The position numbers and the translations under genes are program-made. 64,000 nt of DNA from an uncultured Mucispirillum sp. (GTDB taxonomy: Bacteria; Chrysiogenota; Deferribacteres; Deferribacterales; Mucispirillaceae): positions 1 to 64,000 of the forward strand of contig CALUWI010000009.1 of assembly GCA_944324465.1 (NCBI GenBank), written 5' to 3'. The notes beneath the pieces are model-generated. The model ran no database searches and was not told the DNA's origin. It saw only the letters and a program-made list of their open reading frames with translations. Positions 1-8,339 of this stretch are shown in pieces. Positions within the stretch are counted from its first letter, which is position 1. Each line of letters opens with the position of its first letter.

Positions 1-36
1 GTTCTGTATTGACCACAATATTTAATATGTTATAAT
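1..36 (+). CRISPR. Single CRISPR repeat at the window edge (probable last repeat of a type II-C array)
   Basis: A 36-nt unit starts with GTTCTG and ends with TTATAAT. It is identified as a CRISPR repeat because nucleotides 4-33 are complementary, with one G-G mismatch, to a 30-nt anti-repeat at 4657-4686 beside cas9. That complementarity also fixes the crRNA-sense strand as plus, so the array reads rightward and lies to the left of the window. No second repeat or spacer is visible, and the unit touches base 1, so the 36-nt length is assumed from the usual type II size. A hairpin at 48-71 follows directly, as expected at the leader-distal end. Confidence 0.85.
9..36 (+). promoter_or_regulatory. 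Promoter embedded in the CRISPR repeat
   Basis: The repeat contains TTGACC at 9-14, a 16-nt spacer and an extended -10 box TGTTATAAT at 28-36. This matches the repeat-internal promoters known from Neisseria type II-C arrays, where each crRNA is transcribed from its own repeat. A start about 7 nt after the -10 box would fall inside the following spacer, or for this last copy just before the 48-71 hairpin. Transcription is inferred from sequence only. Confidence 0.7.
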
Positions 37-47
37 CGGTCAGCAAT

Positions 48-71
48 AAACCCCTTAATTATAAGGGGTTT
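48..71. terminator. Hairpin between the CRISPR array and cas2, probably a bidirectional terminator
   Basis: AAACCCCTTA and TAAGGGGTTT form a perfect 10-bp stem with an ATTA loop. A T-rich run (positions 82-86) lies a little downstream on the plus strand, and the stem itself ends in TTT on either strand. It lies between the convergent array (rightward) and cas operon (leftward), so it can insulate both. Confidence 0.7.
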
Positions 72-109
72 ATCTACTATTTTTAAGAAAATATTTTTTG
101 TATTTTTAC

Positions 110-481
110 CTATAAATTTGCACTTTCTGGCAAAAAATGCTCAATATTTGGTTGAAATAAAATATATTGGTTTGGATTATTTCTCTGCAGCTTATTGCTG
201 CCACGGATAGTTACTATATTTTCATACTGCTTATCTGTGATAGGCAGTATATCCACTTTGCCATCTTCTGGCACATTATTTTCTATTAACTTTATAAGCC
301 TTTCTACATGCTCTTTACTTGGGCATGGTCGCATATATACTGAAAACTGCACCATTTCAAAACTGTTATCAATTAAAAAATTTCTGAATTTAGTTGCTTT
401 TTTACGCTCTTTTTCTGTAGTAACTGGCAAATCAAACAAAACCATTATCCACATAAGCCTATACCCACTTAAATAAGTCAT
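110..481 (-). CDS. cas2: CRISPR-associated endonuclease Cas2
   Basis: This 123-aa protein is Cas2, the small ferredoxin-fold partner of Cas1 in the spacer-integration complex. The first beta strand runs into FDLP (Asp17, the conserved Cas2 acidic residue), followed by a basic helix and the FSVYMRPC strand typical of type II Cas2. Length is slightly above the usual 95-115 aa. The ATG at 481 gives the short N-terminal arm usual in the family; ATG 454 is a weaker alternative. It is the last gene of cas9-cas1-cas2, 12 nt after cas1, and there is no cas4 or csn2, which fits subtype II-C. Confidence 0.95.
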   Translation of the reverse strand: MTYLSGYRLMWIMVLFDLPVTTEKERKKATKFRNFLIDNSFEMVQFSVYMRPCPSKEHVERLIKLIENNVPEDGKVDILPITDKQYENIVTIRGSNKLQRNNPNQYILFQPNIEHFLPESANL

Positions 482-493
482 ATAAATAACCTG

Positions 494-1402
494 TTAATTT
501 TTATCGCATAAATCACTTACTTTAAGTATCGGTAAATCTAAATTTTTCTTTAATATTTCTAATGAATAAGCATAAGTATATGCCAATGACTGCATTCTAT
601 TTATTACTGGGCTCCTACCACGAGGACCGTCTAGATCTAAATATAAAATATTTACAAGTTTTTCTTTTACATCTGGTGTTAGTTCATACATTCCCTGCTG
701 GCTGAATTTATAGACAAAATAATCAACTATTGGTCTAAATGGTTCCATTAAATCATCTGCTAAACGCATAGAATTATATTTATTTTTATGAAATATTCCT
801 ATTGCTGGGTGAAGACCTGCACCCATTATAGACCTGGCAATACCAGAGCGTAAAATAGTATAACCATAATTTAGTAAAGTATTAATACCTTCCCCATTTT
901 TATCTCGTATAAAATCATCACCAAATAATTTATTCCAATACACTTTTGCAGCTTGTGCCTCAATATTTTCTCTATCCCCTATGATTACTTTTTTTATAAG
1001 TAATTTTAATACCCTGTCATCTTTTTCTAAACTGTTTAAGCATACTGACTGATTATAAATTTTTATTTGTATAATATCCTGCCATATTTTTTCATAAAAA
1101 CTTTTTCTCGTATTTATTTGGTTATCTATTTTGGCAGACATTAAAGAATGGGTTTCTACTGGCCAAAGAAAAGCAGCTGGAGAGTGATTTGTGCCGCATA
1201 TAATAAATGGTATATTTAACTCTGCTAATTTCACAAGCAGGCTGCTGCTGTATGTAATGCTGTATGAATTACTTATTATACCACAAATATCATATAATGG
1301 TATTTCATAATCTTTACCATCTTTTATACTGACTTTTAAAAAGCCTCTATGCAGGCTTAAATAAGCCTGCATATCAGTGATTTCTATTATTCGCTGGTTC
1401 AC
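494..1402 (-). CDS. cas1: CRISPR-associated integrase Cas1 (type II)
   Basis: Cas1 is the metal-dependent integrase that inserts new spacers at the leader-proximal repeat. The 302-aa length is normal for type II. An N-terminal beta domain is followed by the helical catalytic domain. Putative metal ligands are Glu148 (in RENIEAQAA), His205 (in IGIFHKNKYN) and Glu220 (in DDLMEPFRP), with Asp227 nearby. The start overlaps the cas9 stop by 4 nt (ATGA), so translation is probably coupled. Catalytic residues look intact, suggesting the adaptation module is functional. Confidence 0.96.
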   Translation of the reverse strand: MNQRIIEITDMQAYLSLHRGFLKVSIKDGKDYEIPLYDICGIISNSYSITYSSSLLVKLAELNIPFIICGTNHSPAAFLWPVETHSLMSAKIDNQINTRKSFYEKIWQDIIQIKIYNQSVCLNSLEKDDRVLKLLIKKVIIGDRENIEAQAAKVYWNKLFGDDFIRDKNGEGINTLLNYGYTILRSGIARSIMGAGLHPAIGIFHKNKYNSMRLADDLMEPFRPIVDYFVYKFSQQGMYELTPDVKEKLVNILYLDLDGPRGRSPVINRMQSLAYTYAYSLEILKKNLDLPILKVSDLCDKN

Positions 1403-4400
1403 TTTCTATTTTTCCAGAAATTAATATCTGCAGTTTTCTTTTTAGTAACAATACCAGTTACGCTTATATTAAACTGTTCTGCTTTATATTTATTAAAAAG
1501 AGTATTAAATACTATAAATCTTTGACTTTGTTCATCTGTCCCTTGACCATTTATACTGACTAAACCAAGTTCTTTTAATTCTCCAGATTTTTTTTGTCTT
1601 ATTTGCTGTACAATATAAAATATTCTATTTCTTCCTTTTTCTTTATCTATAAACCCTATTACATCACCTTTAAATAACCGCATAAGTAATTTGCCATTAG
1701 GATATTTATTCATCCATTCAGGCTTAAAGTTTTTTTGAGCAGCATCAAATAACTGTATAACTTCTGATTTTCTTACACCATCTACTTCATATACCTCTAC
1801 ACAAATATTATTGCCACCAGCAAATGCTTTATACTCATTACCTGATTTATCTTTTATTTTAATTACAGGGTTTTCTGATTTTAATACTCTTATACCTTTT
1901 ATAGATTTTTCATCTACTATTTTATTAAATAATTCTTTATCACTACATGCAATTTCCTTTAATTCATTATCTCTTATCATTTCAAAATGTTTTTTTTCTT
2001 TGAATTTATCTAATGTCCATCTTGTTACAACATTATATTTATCATTATCTTCAACGATACCATAAGCAGTATCTTCATGTAATTTACCAGATATGCTTCT
2101 ATCTGCCTTATGAGAAGTTTTGATATTATTAATAGAAAGCTGCAGACTTTTTCTATAATTTGGAAAAGGTTCTGGCATTTTTTCAAGTAATTTATTTCTA
2201 TATGATGATAAATTTCTATTATCTAAATCTTCCTGCAATGATGCTGCATAAGATATTTTTTGCAGTAAAGAGCGGCTTGTTATGGCTACCACAAAAGCAT
2301 CTACTGCATGATGTCTGTGGTCGCTTCTATTTTTACTATCATCTTCAGAAATTAATGTATTTAATCCTAAATAATTACGAATAAGTGCTGTAAGCTGACC
2401 TGGAATAGTCCAAAGAGAACTGTATTTATCTTCTGCATATAAAGACTGTAAATAGCTAAGTGCCAGTTTAGATAAATACTGAGTATCTGCCAACTGCCTT
2501 GCAATAAAATCTTTACCATCTTTATTGTAAATATCCATAGCATCTTTTGTAAATCTTTTAAATTTACTATTATTATTTAAAAGTTTTGCTCTCGCTAATA
2601 TGTCATCATAATTATAGCCATCTTTGCTATCCTTAAATGCTTCATAAGGAGTTTTATTGCCTTTATAATAGTTAGCTTTTTTCATAGATAAAGTTTTATT
2701 ATTCATACTGTCATCTAGTGTTTTAGAATATGGTATAATATGCTCAATCTGCACATCATCACTAAATAATTTTGCTATGCTTATTTGCTCACCTGTATAT
2801 ATGCATTTCCTTTCCAATACATCTTTTGAAAGTTCCTGCCATAATTTAACTTTATCCCTGTTTAATTTATTTTTTACAATTTGGGTATGGTGTGTTTCTG
2901 AATATTCTTGAATAATTTTATCTACTTCTTCATTAAGTTTTTTATTTTCTGCTATTTTTTTCTTAATTAAATCTTTTGCTTTTCTGCTGTTTTTTAAATC
3001 TCTGGCTAATTCTATAACAATCTGCTCTGGTTTACCATACAGCTTAATTAATTCATTAACCAGCTTTCTTAACTGATTTAATGCTGCATGGACTGTTGGG
3101 TTTGCTATTTTACCATATATTTCTTCATCATTTTTAGGGTTTTCTATCTGTGGGTCTATTACACTATTTGGAAGAACTTTACCATAATATTCCAAAAATT
3201 CAGATGCTGCGGGCACATTTTCCTTTCCAAAGCCTGCTTTTTCTCTAGCATAATGTAAATCTAAATTATCTTTATCCATTATACTGTTCAGCTTCTCAAC
3301 TGCCGTTTTTCCATACCTTATATATCCGCTGTCAAGTTTATATACAGCTTTATTTAATAAGCCATTTATCTGACTTTCATTTAAGTTATATTTTTCAGCA
3401 TAAAGCCTGCTTAATTCATTATTATCTTTATCTGAAAATAATTCTTCTATTATTTCATACTGCACTTCTGGTGATAAATCATACCAGCTTTCACCGATAA
3501 TATCTTTACTAGACATTATAACATTTGTTTTATTACCTTGCAGCTTTCCATCTGTAGTTTCATGGGAAAACATTCCATATTTACCATTTTCATAATATTT
3601 CTTTAAAAGTTTCCTTATATTTTCATAAGATATTTCTTTTTTTACTTTTAATTCCCTTTTAAGAATTTCTTTTTCATCATTGTTTAATGGTCTAAATTCT
3701 AATATATTATTATCAAATACTCGTAAATCCTGCACTTTCTGTAACAAAATAAAAGATTGTGCAAGCACATGAGCTTTTCTTAGTTTGGTTTCTTCTGGTA
3801 CAAGGCTGCATTTACCCACTTTCTGCGGTTTTAATTGTCTTTGATAAAAGATTATGTTAAATATTTCATTAAGAATATCATCAGTTAATTCTTTATGATA
3901 TTTTTTCTGCTCATTCATTATGATATTATATTCTTCTTCTATTATAGACCTGTCTAAATATATTTCATATCCTTCTTTTCCATCAATTTTACCAAGGCGG
4001 GCTCTAACAGATTGACCATTCTGCAAAAGAAAATATAAATACTCACCAGCTGTTTTTTTATCAGTTTCCTGCATTTTATTTTTTAATCTTTCTATTGCAG
4101 GTTTTATTTTGCCGCTGCTTTCCTCTTTATCAACTTTTCTATTACTTTTAAACCCTCTGCGTTTTGAAAGATGCATTAAACTTCTTCCAAGCTCAAATAA
4201 TTCTATTTTTTCATTTGCTGCTCTGCTTCTTAATTCATAAGGGTTTAAAACAGCTAATGCTTTTCTTTCATTTTCATCTGACGGCAGTATGCTGTATTTT
4301 ATTAATGTATTTAATAAATGATTTCTTCGGGATATTTTTCTATCAAGATTTCTTCTAATACTGCGTGCATTTCTGCGTACTACAGCTAAAGGTTCTTTTG

Positions 4401-4551
4401 TTTTTTCATTTCTTCCATCATGAAATATCCTAACACCTGATTTAATAACTGCAGTTGGCTCATTATCACTATTTAACCTAAGCATACACCAGCCTATAGA
4501 ATTAGTACCTAAATCAAGACCTAAACGATATTTTAATGAATTTCCTGCCAT
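1399..4551 (-). CDS. cas9: CRISPR RNA-guided endonuclease Cas9 (type II-C)
   Basis: This is a compact 1050-aa Cas9, the dual-RNA-guided DNA nuclease. RuvC-I is at the N-terminus (GLDLGTNSIGW, Asp13), followed by an Arg-rich bridge helix at about 59-80. RuvC-II is PEQIVIELAR (Glu514). The HNH domain holds IEHIIPYS (His604) with the downstream NNKTL asparagine. RuvC-III is DHRHHAVDAF (His748, Asp751). All catalytic residues are therefore present and the gene is uninterrupted. Size, lack of csn2/cas4 and gene order indicate II-C. AAGGAG lies just upstream of ATG 4551. The tracrRNA diverges from its 5' side. The C-terminal PAM-interacting region is unlike any I can name, so PAM cannot be predicted here. 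Confidence 0.98.
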   Translation of the reverse strand: MAGNSLKYRLGLDLGTNSIGWCMLRLNSDNEPTAVIKSGVRIFHDGRNEKTKEPLAVVRRNARSIRRNLDRKISRRNHLLNTLIKYSILPSDENERKALAVLNPYELRSRAANEKIELFELGRSLMHLSKRRGFKSNRKVDKEESSGKIKPAIERLKNKMQETDKKTAGEYLYFLLQNGQSVRARLGKIDGKEGYEIYLDRSIIEEEYNIIMNEQKKYHKELTDDILNEIFNIIFYQRQLKPQKVGKCSLVPEETKLRKAHVLAQSFILLQKVQDLRVFDNNILEFRPLNNDEKEILKRELKVKKEISYENIRKLLKKYYENGKYGMFSHETTDGKLQGNKTNVIMSSKDIIGESWYDLSPEVQYEIIEELFSDKDNNELSRLYAEKYNLNESQINGLLNKAVYKLDSGYIRYGKTAVEKLNSIMDKDNLDLHYAREKAGFGKENVPAASEFLEYYGKVLPNSVIDPQIENPKNDEEIYGKIANPTVHAALNQLRKLVNELIKLYGKPEQIVIELARDLKNSRKAKDLIKKKIAENKKLNEEVDKIIQEYSETHHTQIVKNKLNRDKVKLWQELSKDVLERKCIYTGEQISIAKLFSDDVQIEHIIPYSKTLDDSMNNKTLSMKKANYYKGNKTPYEAFKDSKDGYNYDDILARAKLLNNNSKFKRFTKDAMDIYNKDGKDFIARQLADTQYLSKLALSYLQSLYAEDKYSSLWTIPGQLTALIRNYLGLNTLISEDDSKNRSDHRHHAVDAFVVAITSRSLLQKISYAASLQEDLDNRNLSSYRNKLLEKMPEPFPNYRKSLQLSINNIKTSHKADRSISGKLHEDTAYGIVEDNDKYNVVTRWTLDKFKEKKHFEMIRDNELKEIACSDKELFNKIVDEKSIKGIRVLKSENPVIKIKDKSGNEYKAFAGGNNICVEVYEVDGVRKSEVIQLFDAAQKNFKPEWMNKYPNGKLLMRLFKGDVIGFIDKEKGRNRIFYIVQQIRQKKSGELKELGLVSINGQGTDEQSQRFIVFNTLFNKYKAEQFNISVTGIVTKKKTADINFWKNRK

Positions 4552-4581
4552 CTCTCGCTCCTTTTTATAGATAATAAAGAT

Positions 4582-4628
4582 ATGTTACTTCATATTTTTT
4601 AAATAATCAATATGAATTATCTTGACAA
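4582..4628 (-). promoter_or_regulatory. Candidate cas operon promoters
   Basis: Two sigma-70-like pairs point at cas9. One is TTGTCA (4623-4628) with a 17-nt spacer to TATTTA (4600-4605). The other is TTGATT (4605-4610) with a 17-nt spacer to TAACAT (4582-4587). The outer -35 overlaps the -35 box of the divergent tracrRNA promoter, because TTGACAA reads as TTGTCAA on the other strand. Neither is proven. Confidence 0.45.
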
Positions 4629-4650
4629 AAATACTGAAATAAAATATATT
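4622..4650 (+). promoter_or_regulatory. tracrRNA promoter
   Basis: TTGACA at 4622-4627, a 17-nt spacer and TATATT at 4645-4650 make a near-consensus sigma-70 promoter. A start 7 nt downstream of the -10 box is 4657, the first base of the anti-repeat. Confidence 0.8.
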
Positions 4651-4656
4651 TAATAC

Positions 4657-4740
4657 ATAACATATTAAATATTGTGGTGAATACAGTAATAAGTGATTCA
4701 CTCACACCAAATTTAGCCTTCCTACACGGAAGGCTTTTTC
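4657..4740 (+). ncRNA. tracrRNA of the type II-C CRISPR system
   Basis: The first 30 nt (4657-4686) are the anti-repeat: 29 of 30 positions are complementary to repeat nucleotides 4-33, with a G-G mismatch at 4679. The tail holds a small AGTG-ATT-CACT hairpin (4692-4702), then a 7-bp GCCTTCC/GGAAGGC stem-loop with five T residues, which serves as terminator. Predicted length is about 80 nt. GTGAAT at 4677-4682 can also pair with ATTCAC at 4696-4701, an alternative fold that would compete with crRNA pairing. It is transcribed away from cas9. Confidence 0.88.
4716..4739 (+). terminator. tracrRNA terminator hairpin
   Basis: Perfect 7-bp stem GCCTTCC (4716-4722) and GGAAGGC (4728-4734), loop TACAC, then TTTTT. 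In Cas9 systems this last hairpin is usually also part of the Cas9-bound RNA. Confidence 0.85.
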
Positions 4741-4755
4741 ATTTTGATTTTTAAT

Positions 4756-4790
4756 AAAAAAAGACTGCCGCAGAAAATCTCTTACGGCAG
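4756..4790 (-). terminator. Terminator of the flavocytochrome gene
   Basis: On the minus strand CTGCCG pairs with CGGCAG and is followed by seven T residues (4756-4762 on plus as A). It ends the flavocytochrome transcript and separates it from the convergent tracrRNA. Confidence 0.75.
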
Positions 4791-4826
4791 CCCCCTAGAA
4801 GTTGTATATTTGAGGTAAAGGGTTTA

Positions 4827-6668
4827 TTATTTTAATGATGCAGCCTGCTCACCAGCTATTCTTCCGAATGTAATCGTTTCAGAAATAGAGTTACCGCCAA
4901 GCCTGTTTGCACCATGAACGCCACCTGTTACTTCACCACCTGCATATAAACCTTTTATAACTTTGCCGCTGGTATTAATAACTCGTGCTTTTTCGTCTAT
5001 TTTTAAACCACCCATGCAGTAGTGGATAGCTGGTTTAACTTCAATTGCATAAAAGTTAGGACCTTGAATTTTTTGTGCAAAATTATGTCTGCCAAAATCT
5101 TCATCTTTGCCTTTTTCTACCATTGTATTAAACCTTGCTACTGTTGCTTTTAAAGCATCTGCTGGTATTGATAATTCTTTTGCAAGTTCATCTAATGATT
5201 TACCTTGTTTAACTTTGCCAAGTTGGAAAAATGCTCCAGTTTGTTTTACATTTTTTCTAACTGTATCATCAAATACGATAAAGCATGATGCACCTTTTTG
5301 TTTTCTAATAGCTGCAGTTGTTACATCTCTTGTAGTAAGTTCACTGATAAAGCGTTTGCCATCTCTGTTTACAAATATACCACCTGCACCGCGAACGATT
5401 TCTGATACAATTACTGGGCTGCCTACAAGCATAGTAGGGTTAAGCTGTATTTCTTTCATATCAACTGTTGCAGCACCTACTGATGTACCAAGAACTATAC
5501 CGTCGCCTTGTGTACCTGGCTGGTTAGAAGTCTGCACACCTTTTGCATCTGGTCTGTAGCTTGCAACTAATTTATTATTTGCACCAAAACCGCCTGATGC
5601 TAATATTACAGCTTTTGCATCAATCTGATAGATACCAGAATGTTTGCCTTTTACTAATACACCTGTTACATCGCCCTGTGCATTAGTAACTAATTTTACT
5701 ACTTTTGAGTTAACTCTTACATCTGCACCATCTCTAACTACTCTTTCTCTTAATTTAGCACTTAAAAATGGTCCTACAAAGTCGCCGCTTGTTGGGCCGT
5801 GGAATCTAGGATATGTTGCACCGCCGCCCATAGCTATAAAGCCAAGCTCTGCATTGATTGATGCAAGCCATTCTATAGATTTAGATGACTGGTCTGCTAA
5901 TATTCTTACAAGGTCAGGATTATTTATATTTTTACCACCTTTCATAGTATCATTAAACATTACATCTGCATTATCAGGTATTTTTTTAGCTTTTTGGAAT
6001 CTTGTTCCAGCTGCATTCATACCGCCTGCTGCAAGCTGAGAGTTACCACCAACTATTGGCATTTTTTCAAGCATAATAACTTTTTTGCCTTTGCTGAGTG
6101 CTGTAATTGCTGCTGTAAAGCCTGTTGCACCAGTACCTACAACAACGATATCAGTTTTTTCTACTCTTACAGGTTTTGCATTTGCATATTTGCTTAAATC
6201 TTCATACCATTCTGTTTTTACTTTGCCGCCTGCTGATATATTCATATCAAATTCGTGGCAGTTTAAGCAGTATGATTTAGATGGAGTATGACCTGTGTGA
6301 CATGTTGTACAGTTCATTGTGCCTAAGTGAGAGCTGTGCGGATTAACTTCACCTTCAGTTGTTTTTGCCATATCAGCAAGTGAGCCGTGGCAGCTTTCAC
6401 ATTTTGCATTAATATCTTTTTCACTGTCATCTATTACTGATGATGAGTGGCAGCCTTCACAGTTTTCCACTGTGCCCGCTTTCATGTGTATGCCTGATAA
6501 ATATGCAGCTTTCTTTCCTTTTGCATAAGAGTTTGCAGTTTTTGCATCAAACACACTTTTTTCTGCTGCTGGTGCAGCTACTGCTGTCATTTCTTTACTA
6601 GGAGCGACAGCCATTGTTATAATCAAAGTTAAAACAATTACTCCTAAGACAATTAGCTTTTTATTCAT
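4827..6668 (-). CDS. Periplasmic tetraheme flavocytochrome c (fumarate-reductase / urocanate-reductase family)
   Basis: A 613-aa exported flavoprotein reductase. After a signal peptide (MNKKLIVLGVIVLTLII...) come four CxxCH heme motifs at about 70-74, 90-94, 120-124 and 134-138. An FAD domain follows (DIVVVGTGATGFTAA with its GxGxxG) and a catalytic domain with YPRFHGP, SELTTRD, IHYCMGG and GANRLGGNSI. These correspond to the substrate-binding His/Arg motifs of Shewanella Fcc3. It should pass quinol-derived electrons through the hemes to an unsaturated acid. Fumarate is the default guess, but urocanate or another enoate is equally possible. The start is set at 6668 because GGGGG precedes this ATG and the signal peptide follows; an earlier in-frame ATG adds 14 unlikely residues. 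It is monocistronic, with a terminator, beside a MocR-type regulator. Confidence 0.9.
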   Translation of the reverse strand: MNKKLIVLGVIVLTLIITMAVAPSKEMTAVAAPAAEKSVFDAKTANSYAKGKKAAYLSGIHMKAGTVENCEGCHSSSVIDDSEKDINAKCESCHGSLADMAKTTEGEVNPHSSHLGTMNCTTCHTGHTPSKSYCLNCHEFDMNISAGGKVKTEWYEDLSKYANAKPVRVEKTDIVVVGTGATGFTAAITALSKGKKVIMLEKMPIVGGNSQLAAGGMNAAGTRFQKAKKIPDNADVMFNDTMKGGKNINNPDLVRILADQSSKSIEWLASINAELGFIAMGGGATYPRFHGPTSGDFVGPFLSAKLRERVVRDGADVRVNSKVVKLVTNAQGDVTGVLVKGKHSGIYQIDAKAVILASGGFGANNKLVASYRPDAKGVQTSNQPGTQGDGIVLGTSVGAATVDMKEIQLNPTMLVGSPVIVSEIVRGAGGIFVNRDGKRFISELTTRDVTTAAIRKQKGASCFIVFDDTVRKNVKQTGAFFQLGKVKQGKSLDELAKELSIPADALKATVARFNTMVEKGKDEDFGRHNFAQKIQGPNFYAIEVKPAIHYCMGGLKIDEKARVINTSGKVIKGLYAGGEVTGGVHGANRLGGNSISETITFGRIAGEQAASLK

Positions 6669-6752
6669 AATTGACCCCCGTTTTACTAGGATAATACAGA
6701 CTAATGTCAAAGATATAGTGCCAATTTATGAATTCAACCTAGACCAGAATTA

Positions 6753-8186
6753 TTATTTTAACTTATTAATATTATTTTTCAGCCTGATTAAACCTTCTTC
6801 TAATTCTGCATCACTGCAGGCAGCATTACATATTGATATATGGGAAGTATCATTTTGATTAAAGAAAAAGCCGGGATAAAATAATACATCATTTGTTATC
6901 TCAAAAAGTTTTTTTGTATTTATATTTTTAAACTTAAGCCATATATAAAAATCAGAATTATTTTCATCCCACTCTGCATCATCTTTTAAATATTTCTTTA
7001 AAAGGCTGTGAGAAAGCTCTCTTTTATGCAGCATTATTTCTCTTACTTTCTCTAAATAGTTATCATATACCCCGCTTGCCATAAGCTCTGTTACAATCAT
7101 CTGCAAAAGCATACTTGGGTATATATCATGCTGGGCTTTGACATCGCTTAATTTTTCTATAACATTTTTAGGTGCTGCTATCCAGGATATACCAAGGTTA
7201 ATAGTTAATGTTCTAAGCAGCGAGCCTAAATATATTACACTGTTATTTTTATCAAGAGCAAAAAGTGAACTGTCATGAGGCCTATCAAACCATATATCTC
7301 GCATAGAATCTACTTCCATAACTGGTATCCTGTATTTTGCTGCAGTATTTAAAAGTGCTTTTTTTCGTTCAAACCCCATATTTATACCTGTTGGGTTATG
7401 GTATGTAGAATTTAAATATATCATAGAACTTCTTGCAGATAACTCTTTTTTTAGCTTTTCTATAATTATGCCTTGCCTATCCTGCTCTATGCCTATCTTA
7501 TTTACTCCAGTATAATGGACAATAGAATCCATATTTATTACATTTGGAGTAGCATATATAAAGTTTGATGCAAAACTTAAAAACGCCACAGCAGAAAGAT
7601 TTATGCCCTGCAGAACACTGGGTATAATAAGCACATTATCTGCTGAGATATTTTTGCCCTGCATAGATATTCTTTCTGCAATAATTTTCCTTAAAGGCAG
7701 ATAACCGTATTTATTAAAATGGTTTATGCGGTTTAAATCTTTCGCACATATTTTTGATGTTGCTTCGGATATATATGATGCTAAAAAATTAAAATCTTTG
7801 CCTAGACCTGCAGCTGATATATTTATTGCATTTTCATTTGTACTGGAACTTGTAAGCTGGTCAATCCTGTTAATATTGCCATACCTGTGCATACCTATAG
7901 AAAAATATTTGTCCCAGTTAGGTGAGTGGCTTTCTTCTTTATCAAATATATTTTTTACAAATATACCAGACTGGGGCACTACTTCTACATAAGACATATA
8001 TATAAGCTGCTCTATTGCCATAATAACAGTATTACGGCTGACCTGAAATATTTCGCAGAGTTTTCTTTGAGATGGCAGTCTTGTATTTGGCTTTAATCTG
8101 CCGTTTTCTATATCATTAATAATAATATCTGCTATCTGCAGATATAAATGCTCGCTGCTGCCCTCTAGTTTCCAATGACTATACAT
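6753..8186 (-). CDS. MocR-type GntR regulator with a degenerate aminotransferase-fold domain
   Basis: A 477-aa MocR/PdxR-subfamily transcription factor. Residues 1-75 form a GntR winged helix (LPSQRKLCEIFQVSRNTV as recognition region). The rest is a fold-type I aminotransferase domain acting as effector sensor, with YHNPTG visible. The lysine that should hold PLP is missing: the expected S-x-x-K reads SLLR, Arg325 (codon AGA at 7212-7214). It may therefore bind PLP only non-covalently, or sense another ligand. It precedes the flavocytochrome gene in the same orientation with about 85 nt between them, making that gene a plausible target. Which effector it senses is unknown. Confidence 0.85.
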   Translation of the reverse strand: MYSHWKLEGSSEHLYLQIADIIINDIENGRLKPNTRLPSQRKLCEIFQVSRNTVIMAIEQLIYMSYVEVVPQSGIFVKNIFDKEESHSPNWDKYFSIGMHRYGNINRIDQLTSSSTNENAINISAAGLGKDFNFLASYISEATSKICAKDLNRINHFNKYGYLPLRKIIAERISMQGKNISADNVLIIPSVLQGINLSAVAFLSFASNFIYATPNVINMDSIVHYTGVNKIGIEQDRQGIIIEKLKKELSARSSMIYLNSTYHNPTGINMGFERKKALLNTAAKYRIPVMEVDSMRDIWFDRPHDSSLFALDKNNSVIYLGSLLRTLTINLGISWIAAPKNVIEKLSDVKAQHDIYPSMLLQMIVTELMASGVYDNYLEKVREIMLHKRELSHSLLKKYLKDDAEWDENNSDFYIWLKFKNINTKKLFEITNDVLFYPGFFFNQNDTSHISICNAACSDAELEEGLIRLKNNINKLK

Positions 8187-8250
8187 TTATACTGTACCCT
8201 GTATACTTAAATAATCAAACTTATACATAATATAAGGTTATTTTTATAGT

Positions 8251-8281
8251 TCCAGTTTTAATTTGGTAACGATACCAGTTT
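8251..8281. promoter_or_regulatory. Possible operator of the MocR-type regulator
   Basis: Two direct copies of CCAGTTT (8252-8258 and 8275-8281) lie 23 bp apart, with a GGTAACGATACC near-palindrome between them (8265-8276). They sit 65-95 bp upstream of the regulator start. MocR proteins commonly bind direct repeats in their own promoter regions, so autoregulation is plausible but inferred. Confidence 0.35.
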
Positions 8282-8339
8282 GTACAAAAAAAGTATATTT
8301 ATTATTACATATTAAGAAAAAAATAAGAATAAAATTTTG

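Noticed and set aside
5107-6291. Open frames on the plus strand opposite the flavocytochrome
   Set aside because: They lack ribosome binding sites and have no family resemblance; the minus-strand gene has heme and FAD motifs across the same interval.
6696-6720. A TTGGCAC element upstream of the flavocytochrome gene, read as a sigma-54 promoter
   Set aside because: Only the -24 half fits; the -12 GC is missing at the required spacing (the sequence there is CTTTG).
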